Assembly (NCBI RefSeq): GCF_036250675.1 | Contig: NZ_CP109592.1 | Location: forward strand, 372,001-436,000 | DNA from: Streptomyces sp. NBC_01689 | Lineage (GTDB): Bacteria; Actinomycetota; Actinomycetes; Streptomycetales; Streptomycetaceae | Length of the DNA stretch: 64,000 nt | Reading direction: 5' to 3' | Shown: in pieces, positions 57,754 to 64,000 of the stretch | How positions within the stretch are numbered: the stretch's first letter is position 1 | Layout: the number at the start of each line of letters is the position of its first letter | Notes under the pieces: generated by a model | Seen by the model: only the letters and a program-made list of their open reading frames with translations | Told to the model about the DNA's origin: nothing | Databases searched by the model: none | Program-made: the position numbers and the translations under genes

Positions 57754-58977
57754 ATGACGAGCACCCAGGACGAGCCGACGGTGGCCTCGCGCGGCGTCGG
57801 CAGGTCGGACCCCGCGACGGTCCAGGAACGCGCGAGGCGTATACGACGCCGCCTTGAGCGTCTGATCGGTATCGCGGCGACGGAGGGCAACACCCTCACC
57901 GCCCTGCGCAACGGAGACGAGATCTTCCCGGCGATGCTGGCCGCCATCCGGTCCGCGGAACACACCGTCGACATGATGACGTTCGTGTACTGGAAGGGCG
58001 ACATAGCCCGGGAGTTCGCGCGGGCGCTGGCGGACAGAGCACGGGCGGGTGTGCGGGTGCGCCTGCTGCTGGACGGCTTCGGCAGCCGCCTGATCGAAAA
58101 GGACCTGCTGCGGGCGATGGAGCAGGCGGGCGTGCAAGTCGCCTGGTTCCGCAAGCCGTTGGCGCTCTCGCCGTTCAAGCAGAATCACCGCTGCCATCGC
58201 AAGGTCCTCGTCGTGGACGAACAGACGGCCTTCACCGGCGGGGTGGGCATCGCGGAGGAGTGGTGCGGCGACGCGCGCACGGAGCACGAGTGGCGTGACA
58301 CGCACGTCGAACTCCGCGGGCCGGCCGTGGACGGCGTCGCCGCCGCGTTCGCGCAGAACTGGGCAGAGTGCCACGACGAACTCTTCGACGACCGCGACCG
58401 GTTCGTCCCGCACCGGCCGGACGGCGACGCGGTGGTGCAGGTCGTGCGCGGCTCGGCCAGCTTCGGTTGGCAGGACATGCAGACCCTGATCCGCGTGATG
58501 CTGGAGTCGGCCGAGGACCGCTTCCGGCTGGCGACCGCCTATTTCTCACCGGACGCCTACTTCATCGAACTCCTCTGTGCCACCGCCCGCCGAGGCGTGG
58601 AGGTCGAGATCCTGCTGCCCGGCCCGCACACCGACAAGCGGGTATGTCAGCTGGCCGGGCAGAACTACTATGAGGATCTCACCGCCTGCGGCGTGAAGAT
58701 CTACCAGTACCAGCCGACGATGATGCACGCCAAGGTCATCACCGTGGACGGCGTCGCCTCCCTGGTCGGCTCCACCAACTTCAACCGCCGGTCCCTCGAT
58801 CACGACGAGGAGATCATGCTCGCGGTGCTGGACCAGCGGTTCACCGCGGTCCTCGACGGTCATTTCGACGAGGACGTCAAAGCCGCCACGCTGATCAAGG
58901 AAGGGCGCTGGAAGCGGCGCTCCGTGGTGCAGCGGGCACGCGAGGCGGCCGTCGTACCGATCCGCCGCTTCCTCTAG
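57754..58977 (+). CDS. phospholipase D-like enzyme (cardiolipin synthase type)
   Basis: This 407-residue protein has two HKD motifs: HRKVLVVD (His148, Lys150, Asp155) and HAKVITVD (His325, Lys327, Asp332). NGDEIFPAMLAAIRSAEHTV and VRLLLDGFGSRLIEKDLL fit the PLD fold, and SLVGSTNFNRRSLDHDEEIM fits the cardiolipin synthase subgroup. It lacks the N-terminal membrane helices of classical cardiolipin synthases, so it is probably peripheral or cytoplasmic. It could make cardiolipin or act on other phosphodiesters. Confidence 0.85.
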   Translation: MTSTQDEPTVASRGVGRSDPATVQERARRIRRRLERLIGIAATEGNTLTALRNGDEIFPAMLAAIRSAEHTVDMMTFVYWKGDIAREFARALADRARAGVRVRLLLDGFGSRLIEKDLLRAMEQAGVQVAWFRKPLALSPFKQNHRCHRKVLVVDEQTAFTGGVGIAEEWCGDARTEHEWRDTHVELRGPAVDGVAAAFAQNWAECHDELFDDRDRFVPHRPDGDAVVQVVRGSASFGWQDMQTLIRVMLESAEDRFRLATAYFSPDAYFIELLCATARRGVEVEILLPGPHTDKRVCQLAGQNYYEDLTACGVKIYQYQPTMMHAKVITVDGVASLVGSTNFNRRSLDHDEEIMLAVLDQRFTAVLDGHFDEDVKAATLIKEGRWKRRSVVQRAREAAVVPIRRFL

Positions 58978-58990
58978 CCTCCTTCCACCT

Positions 58991-59036
58991 GCCGACTGGC
59001 CGGCCGACCGGGAGACCGGCCAGTCTGCCAGTCGGC
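58991..59036 (+). terminator. hairpin cluster after the PLD gene
   Basis: The 10-base perfect arms GCCGACTGGC and GCCAGTCGGC enclose an inner pair ACTGGCCGG / CCGGCCAGT, 14 bases after the PLD stop. Either hairpin could end transcription. Confidence 0.6.
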
Positions 59037-59162
59037 CCGGGAACGGAGCGCGGTACGCATGCGGACCCCCGCGTGCCGGGCACGGCACACGCGACACGAG
59101 CGACGCGCCTCACACCACGGATGCGTCACACCACGTAGGCCGCACACCGCAAGGCCGATCGC

Positions 59163-59939
59163 TCAGGTGCGAGGCGGACGCGTCGCGGTCTCGAGGTAGA
59201 ACGCGTCGATGCTCTGGACGGCCTGCTCGAACTCCGCGAGGTTCACCGGCTTGGTGACGTAGGCGTTGGCGTGGCTGTTGTACGCCCCGACGACGTCGTC
59301 GGGTGCCGCGGACGTGGTGAGGACGACCACGGGGATGGTCTGCAGGTCCTCGTCGGCCTTCAGGACGCGGAGCAGGTCCCGGCCGTTCATCCGGGGCATG
59401 TTCAGGTCGAGCACGATGAGATCGGGGCGCGCGTTGTCCTGGGTGCGCAGGTATTCCAGCGCGGCCACTCCGTCGGTGACCTGGACCAGGTTGCGGGCCC
59501 CTCGCTCGGAGAGAGCTTCCTCGATCAGCATGGCGTCGGCGATGTCGTCCTCGACGAGCAGCACGTCGAAGGGGCGGGCGGGGGTGGTCATCATCGGACG
59601 CTCCATGGGTGCTTCGTCGGAGTGGTGGAAGAGCCCCGGCCAGCGGCGTCGGGCGCCTTGGCGCGTCATGTCGCACGCCTCGCCGATCTGTGGGTATCCG
59701 GCGCCCGCGCGGGCGGCCTCGGCGGCCGCGTCCCGCTGGAGCCGTTCGGCGGCCCGTTGGAGGTGGGTCAGTACGTGCAGCCGGGTCAGGGCCCGCGTCG
59801 GTTCGTCCGCTGACGGGGGATGTGGGGGGTCTTCCAGGAGTTGCAGGGCGATGCGCCGCGCGAGATCGCCGACCGCCGCATCCGCGACTGCGGCCGTCTC
59901 CTGCGGGGTGGTCCGCACGACGAAGTTCTTGCCAGGCAC
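59163..59939 (-). CDS. fused HTH-like and CheY-type response regulator
   Basis: This 258-residue frame has an N-terminal helical part (residues 1-110) ending in an HTH-like segment, GAGYPQIGEACDMTRQGARR, and a C-terminal receiver domain. The receiver contains VLLVEDDIADAMLIEEAL, LDLNMPRMNGRDLLRVLK with the phospho-acceptor Asp, VVVLTTSAAP and YVTKPVNLAEFEQAV with the conserved Lys. The receiver resembles the Rcp1 type that pairs with phytochrome-like kinases. An internal GGAG site before ATGATG near 59595 suggests the receiver may also be made alone. It is divergent from the histidine kinase gene. Confidence 0.75.
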   Translation of the reverse strand: MPGKNFVVRTTPQETAAVADAAVGDLARRIALQLLEDPPHPPSADEPTRALTRLHVLTHLQRAAERLQRDAAAEAARAGAGYPQIGEACDMTRQGARRRWPGLFHHSDEAPMERPMMTTPARPFDVLLVEDDIADAMLIEEALSERGARNLVQVTDGVAALEYLRTQDNARPDLIVLDLNMPRMNGRDLLRVLKADEDLQTIPVVVLTTSAAPDDVVGAYNSHANAYVTKPVNLAEFEQAVQSIDAFYLETATRPPRT

Positions 59940-60051
59940 ACCCGCACACTAGGCCCCGGACGGCCCCCGCGACAACAACGGTTGTCGCTCGCCCTCTACA
60001 GTGTGCGCTGCGCCGCTTCGAAGGCGGCCGTCACAGTGGAGGAGTCGAGGA

Positions 60052-61659
60052 ATGACCGGCGACGAGAGGATTCCGCGTGCGCGGGGGCTTTCCACGTGGA
60101 CGACGCGGCGATGGCTTCGTGTCGGGGTGGCCGTCTCCTTGACCGTCCTGGCCCTGCTCGGTGTGACCGGAGCGTGGATCCTCGGACGGACGGCGTCGAT
60201 CAGCGACAGTCTCGTGGACGTGAAGTCCCCCGCCCTGACCACCTCGATCCGCCTGGAGTCGGCACTCCTCAACCAGGAGACCGGTATCCGGGGTTACGGG
60301 CTCACCGGCACGCCGGACTTCCTCAAACCCTATCGGCAGGGACTCGCCGACCAGAAGACGTACACCGCGACGCTCTCGGAGCTGCTCCAGGGCGACAGGG
60401 CCGGTCTGCGTGATCTGAGGGCCGTCCAGGACGCCGTGGAGACGTGGCAGGACCGGTTCGCCCGGCCGATCGCCGCCTCTCCGGCCGGAGCGCCCTCGGC
60501 GCTGGCCACCGAGCGTGCCGCGGAAGGCAAGACGGCCTTCGACAAGGTCCGTGCGAGCATGGCCACCCAGCAGGACGGGCTGCGGTCCGGCCGGGTCCGG
60601 GCGCGTGCGGACCTCGCTTCCACGATGAAGGTGCGGAACTGGTTGTTCAGCGCGATCGCCGTACTCATCGCCGTCCTGGCGGGAGTGGTCTTCGACGCGC
60701 TGCGCCGTGGCATCACCTCACCGCTGGAGCGGCTCGGGGCGGACGCGCGGGCCGTCGCCGACGGCGACTTCGCCCGTCCCATCACCCCGACCGGTCCGGC
60801 GGACCTGCGGCAGTTGAGCGGCGAGATCGACTCCATGCGTCAACGGCTCGTACGTGAGCTGGAGTTCAGCGAGGACGCACGACTGCGTCTCGACGAGCAG
60901 TCCACGGAGCTCCAGCGGTCCAACGCGGAGCTGGAGCAGTTCGCCTACGTGGCCTCGCACGATCTCCAGGAACCCCTGCGCAAGGTCTCCAGCTTCACCC
61001 AGTTGCTGCAGCGGCGCTACGGGGGGCAACTCGACGACCGGGCCGATCAGTACATCGACTTCGCGGTCGACGGCGCGAACCGTATGCAGACCCTCATCAA
61101 CGACCTCCTCGAGTTCTCGCGTGTCGGTCGCGTCCACCACGCCCATCAGAGTGTCGACCTCAACGCGGTGATGAAGCGGAGCCTTTCCGCGCTCAGCGTC
61201 GGCATCGAGGAGGCGGGCGCCGTGATCACCCGGGACGAGCTGCCGACGCTGGTGGCCGACCCCACGCAGATGGGCATGCTGTGGCAGAACCTGATCGGCA
61301 ACGCCGTCAAGTTCCGCCGCCCGCAAGAGGCACCGAAGATCCATGTGTCCGCCGAACAGGACGGTGGGCTGTGGAAGTTCACGGTCACCGACAACGGCAT
61401 CGGGATCGCGCCCGAGTACGCCGAGAAGGTGTTCGTGATCTTCCAGCGGCTCCACACCAAGGACGCGTACCACGGCAGCGGCATCGGGCTGGCCATGTGC
61501 AGGAAGATCGTCGAGTTCCACGGCGGAACGATCTTCGTGGACCCGGAGTACACCGGCGGCACCCGCATCACGTTCACCCTGGCCGGTGAGCCCTCGGAGA
61601 CGGGCCTCCCGTCCGCCGCTCCGGAGGAGGAGCGCCCCGCGGTACCGCCGACTCCTTGA
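60052..61659 (+). CDS. sensor histidine kinase (CHASE3-HAMP-HisKA-HATPase)
   Basis: This 535-residue protein has a membrane segment (VGVAVSLTVLALLGVTGAWI), an extracytoplasmic CHASE3-like domain (NQETGIRGYGLTGTPDFLKP), a second membrane segment (WLFSAIAVLIAVLAGVVF) and a HAMP region. The kinase core follows: H-box FAYVASHDLQEPLRKVSSFT, N-box MLWQNLIGNAVKFRRPQ, VTDNGIGIAPEYAEKVF and GSGIGLAMCRKIVEFHGG. The kinase core resembles phytochrome-type kinases that signal to Rcp1-like regulators, such as the divergent gene at 59163. ATG 60052 has GAGGA upstream. The signal sensed is unknown. Confidence 0.88.
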   Translation: MTGDERIPRARGLSTWTTRRWLRVGVAVSLTVLALLGVTGAWILGRTASISDSLVDVKSPALTTSIRLESALLNQETGIRGYGLTGTPDFLKPYRQGLADQKTYTATLSELLQGDRAGLRDLRAVQDAVETWQDRFARPIAASPAGAPSALATERAAEGKTAFDKVRASMATQQDGLRSGRVRARADLASTMKVRNWLFSAIAVLIAVLAGVVFDALRRGITSPLERLGADARAVADGDFARPITPTGPADLRQLSGEIDSMRQRLVRELEFSEDARLRLDEQSTELQRSNAELEQFAYVASHDLQEPLRKVSSFTQLLQRRYGGQLDDRADQYIDFAVDGANRMQTLINDLLEFSRVGRVHHAHQSVDLNAVMKRSLSALSVGIEEAGAVITRDELPTLVADPTQMGMLWQNLIGNAVKFRRPQEAPKIHVSAEQDGGLWKFTVTDNGIGIAPEYAEKVFVIFQRLHTKDAYHGSGIGLAMCRKIVEFHGGTIFVDPEYTGGTRITFTLAGEPSETGLPSAAPEEERPAVPPTP

Positions 61660-61724
61660 GCATCGTCACGGGCTCGGCTGCCGCTCCTGCCGTCGCCGCG
61701 GCGGGAGCCGGCGCGTGACTGCCG

Positions 61725-61750
61725 CCTGGCCCGTCCCCGCACGGGCCAGG
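61725..61750. terminator. bidirectional hairpin terminator
   Basis: Perfect 10-base arms CCTGGCCCGT and ACGGGCCAGG with a 6-base loop lie between the convergent histidine kinase and DUF427 genes and could end both transcripts. Confidence 0.7.
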
Positions 61751-61771
61751 GGCGACGTCCGTCCTCTTGTC

Positions 61772-62596
61772 TCAGGTGGGCGACTTGTCCGAGAGCGTCC
61801 TGGTGAACGGGGTCACCGGGCGCTCGATGCGCGTGCCGTCGACGGTGATGTCCACCGCCTCGTTGTAAAAGGCGAGGAGGTCCTTGACGGCGCCCACCGC
61901 GGGCAGTGGCTCCGGGTAGCTCCAGACCACGTTCGGCGGGACATCGGTGGCGTCTCCCTCACATCGCCAGGACCAGTACGCGGCGGTGCCCTTGTAGGGG
62001 CAGCCGGTGCTGTGGTCGGTCGCTTCGAGCAGATCCAGCCGGACGTCCTCGCGCGGGATGTAGTACCGCGTGGGCAGGCCGGTCTCGAAGAGCAGGACCG
62101 GACGGTGGGTGTCGGCGACGAGCACGCCGTCGATCTCGACCCGGACGTGCCGGCCGCTGGGGATGGCGTCGACCCGTTTGTGCGGGTCGCGGGGGTGGAC
62201 GAAGATCTCTTCCGTCTCCTCGTACCAGTGGTCCAGGCCCCGTCCTACACGCCGGAACCACTCGAAGGCGACGTGACCGGCCAGGTCGTCGGCCGGAAAC
62301 GTCCAGGCCGCGTTCTCCAGCACGTCACCGTCGACGTCGAGGTCGTAGAAGATCCGCGATCCGGTGTGCGTGCCGGTCCGGGGGTTCTTCGCGGGGCGGA
62401 GCAGGTCCTCGCGGACGTCCTCGCGCGGAAAGGCGTAGAGCGGTACCGGCACCCCTGGCTCCCACACGAGGAGGGGGTGCCTGCTGTCGACGACGGTGAC
62501 CTCCCCGGTACGGCCGCGCACCCACCGTCCGCTCGGCTCCCAGAGGATGCCTTCGGGGGTTGCTCTGACGTCCGGCGCGGTGGGGAACGTGGTCAT
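61772..62596 (-). CDS. protein with two DUF427 domains
   Basis: This 274-residue protein carries two DUF427-type domains. The first has GILWEPSGRWVRGRTGEVTV and LYAFPREDVREDLLRPAKNP; the second has RHVRVEIDGVLVADTHRPVL, RYYIPREDVRLDLLEATDHS and CPYKGTAAYWSW. DUF427 proteins are compact beta proteins of unknown function; the C-terminal CPYKG-type motif is highly conserved. AAGGAG lies 5-6 bases before the ATG at 62596. It is divergent from the YihY gene. Confidence 0.88.
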   Translation of the reverse strand: MTTFPTAPDVRATPEGILWEPSGRWVRGRTGEVTVVDSRHPLLVWEPGVPVPLYAFPREDVREDLLRPAKNPRTGTHTGSRIFYDLDVDGDVLENAAWTFPADDLAGHVAFEWFRRVGRGLDHWYEETEEIFVHPRDPHKRVDAIPSGRHVRVEIDGVLVADTHRPVLLFETGLPTRYYIPREDVRLDLLEATDHSTGCPYKGTAAYWSWRCEGDATDVPPNVVWSYPEPLPAVGAVKDLLAFYNEAVDITVDGTRIERPVTPFTRTLSDKSPT

Positions 62597-62765
62597 CGGC
62601 TCTCCTTCTGCTCGGTCACGCGGGATGACTGCGGGTAGCCACCGGCCGACCGCCTCGTCCGCGGGGGCTCGTCCCACCTTGCGGCGGGTACTCCCGGTGT
62701 TCAAGGCGAACGGCTTCCGGGCGGGCGGAACACATCCCCGGCGGCTGAGGGGGTACCCGGCCGTC

Positions 62766-63815
62766 ATGGCGAAGCTGCACGTTCCGGGGCGAGACGATCA
62801 TCACGGCAGGGACGAGGTACTGCCGCCGGACGAGGTGGGCCCGGAGCCCCGGGTGGAGCGCGCCGCGCCGGACAGTCCGGCGAAACTGCCGAGGCGGGCC
62901 TGGGGTGCGGCGCTGAAGGGCGCGGTGCGCGAGTTCAAGGACGACGAGCTGGTCGACCGCGCGGCGGCGCTGACGTACTACGGCGTGCTGGCGCTGTTCC
63001 CGGCACTGCTGGTGCTCGTGTCCCTGCTGGGCATCATCGGCAGATCCGCGACGGACAAGCTGCTGGACAATCTCCGGCAGCTCACCCCCGGCTCGGCCCA
63101 CTCCATCATCACCAGGGCCGTCGAACAGCTGCGGGACAACGCCGGCGCGGGCTCGGTCCTGGCGATCGTCGGCATCGTCCTGGCGGTGTGGTCGGCCTCC
63201 GGATACGTCGCGGCGTTCATCCGCGCCGCGAACGCGGTCTACGACATCCCGGAGGGCCGTCCGGTGTGGAAGATCCTGCCGGTGCGGGTCGGCGTGACCG
63301 TCGCGCTGATGATCCTCGCGGTCGCCGGGTCCGTCATCGTGGTCTTCTCCGGTGGAGTTGCTCGGCAGGCCGGACGCGCACTGGGTGTGGGAGACACAGG
63401 ACTGGCGGTGTGGTCGGTCGCGAAGTGGCCCGTGCTCGTCGTTCTGGTCACCGTCATGATCGCGATCCTGTACTGGGCGAGTCCGAACGCCAAGGTGAAG
63501 GGCTTCCGTTGGATCACCCCGGGCAGCCTCCTGGCTCTCGTGATCTGGATGATCGCCTCCGCCGGATTCGCCTTCTACGTGGCGAATTTCGCTTCGTACA
63601 ACAAGACCTACGGCACGATGGCGGGCGTCATCGTCTTCCTCGTGTGGCTGTGGATCAGCAATCTGGCGATCCTGCTGGGGCTGGAATTCGACGCCGAGAC
63701 GATCCGCCAGCGGGCCATCGCCGGGGGTCACCCGCCGGAGGCGGAGCCATACACCCAGCCGCGCGACACCCGCACGTGGAACGAGAAGGACCGCCGCCGG
63801 CTCCGCGACCTCTGA
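62766..63815 (+). CDS. YihY/BrkB family inner membrane protein
   Basis: This 349-residue protein has a polar N-terminal 55 residues, six or so membrane segments and a polar tail. The YihY signature includes DRAAALTYYGVLALFPALLV, VWSASGYVAAFIRAANAVYD, WASPNAKVKGFRWITPGSLL and TYGTMAGVIVFLVWLWISNL. LGLEFDAETIRQRAIAGGHP follows. YihY proteins are often misannotated as ribonuclease BN; their role is unknown. The start at 62766 has GAGGGGG about 15 bases upstream, so an earlier start cannot be excluded. Confidence 0.88.
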   Translation: MAKLHVPGRDDHHGRDEVLPPDEVGPEPRVERAAPDSPAKLPRRAWGAALKGAVREFKDDELVDRAAALTYYGVLALFPALLVLVSLLGIIGRSATDKLLDNLRQLTPGSAHSIITRAVEQLRDNAGAGSVLAIVGIVLAVWSASGYVAAFIRAANAVYDIPEGRPVWKILPVRVGVTVALMILAVAGSVIVVFSGGVARQAGRALGVGDTGLAVWSVAKWPVLVVLVTVMIAILYWASPNAKVKGFRWITPGSLLALVIWMIASAGFAFYVANFASYNKTYGTMAGVIVFLVWLWISNLAILLGLEFDAETIRQRAIAGGHPPEAEPYTQPRDTRTWNEKDRRRLRDL

Positions 63816-64000
63816 CCGCGCCACGTGAGCCCCGCACACCAGGTCGGCACGCACACTCCTGACCGCGCACGCACGCCGATACGGGCCCGCCGCGACGGCG
63901 CGGGCGCCGCACGCCACACCCCGCCGCCCGCGCCGGGCAAGTGCGTACTGCCGCGGATTTCCGGCGGGACCGGGTGCGCGCGCCGGTCTCCGCGCTCCGG

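Noticed and set aside
1..64000. rRNA and tRNA genes.
   Set aside because: No conserved rRNA segments or tRNA cloverleaf with CCA-type end were recognised by eye; a tRNA scan would be needed to be sure.

Overview
The window is high-GC actinobacterial DNA, almost certainly from a Streptomyces chromosome. Third codon positions are nearly always G or C, GTG starts are frequent, and several families typical of streptomycetes are present: a gvpOAFGYZJLSK gas vesicle cluster, SigB/SigF-type partner-switching proteins, DUF6131, DUF6479, an Asp23/AmaP operon and CDGSH proteins. Many decayed genes and transposase scraps suggest a variable part of the chromosome, such as an arm, rather than the core. 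No rRNA, tRNA, CRISPR array or intact insertion sequence was seen.

Layout. 1-4.6 kb: a membrane protein cut by the window edge, an ATP-binding anti-sigma-type protein, a DUF4190 protein, a STAS protein, a scrap of a SigB-like sigma factor, and an IS30-like relic. 4.6-14.1 kb: a 5'-damaged alcohol dehydrogenase; a tightly overlapping four-gene operon (acyl-CoA dehydrogenase-like, PIG-L deacetylase, methyltransferase, glycosyltransferase); two coupled small genes; a HAD phosphatase; a broken F420 oxidoreductase; a DJ-1/PfpI protein; and Dps. 14.6-16.7 kb: a methyltransferase, CDGSH protein and heme-oxygenase-like metalloprotein cassette. 17.0-24.0 kb: an SRPBCC protein and small stress-type genes, then the complete gas vesicle cluster on the minus strand. 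24.2-28.0 kb: an ECF sigma factor and an Asp23-like gene, divergent from an Asp23/small membrane/Asp23/DUF6286/AmaP-like operon. 28.2-39.0 kb: a second stress and regulatory region with CsbD proteins, SRPBCC, an FAD oxidoreductase, a second STAS gene next to a second SigB relic, an ATP-binding protein, DUF2267, a PRC-barrel protein, an intact SigB-family sigma factor and a third STAS protein. 39.4-64 kb: regulator/enzyme pairs (TetR/SDR, PadR/carotenoid oxygenase, MarR/MFS), secreted proteins, an M1 peptidase, an ECF sigma/anti-sigma pair, a DinB protein between transposase scraps, an epoxide hydrolase, a PLD enzyme, a histidine kinase divergent from a fused HTH-receiver, DUF427 and YihY proteins.

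How the genes may work together. The recurring theme is general stress control by partner switching: one intact and two dead SigB-type sigma genes, three STAS antagonists and two ATP-binding kinase-type proteins. GNNT-N15-GGGTAC promoter matches lie before the intact sigma gene, dps and the first STAS gene, which fits a shared stress regulon that may also cover the CsbD and PRC-barrel genes. The first two STAS-plus-sigma-relic pairs have the same order and similar sequence, so they look like one duplicated locus that has since decayed.

The least understood intact units are the four-gene operon at 6.76-9.88 kb and the methyltransferase/CDGSH/diiron-like cassette at 14.67-16.75 kb. The gas vesicle cluster is a known type, but it carries unusually charged, repeat-built tails on GvpY, GvpZ and GvpA. 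All functions are read from sequence motifs and recalled family features; no database search was run.
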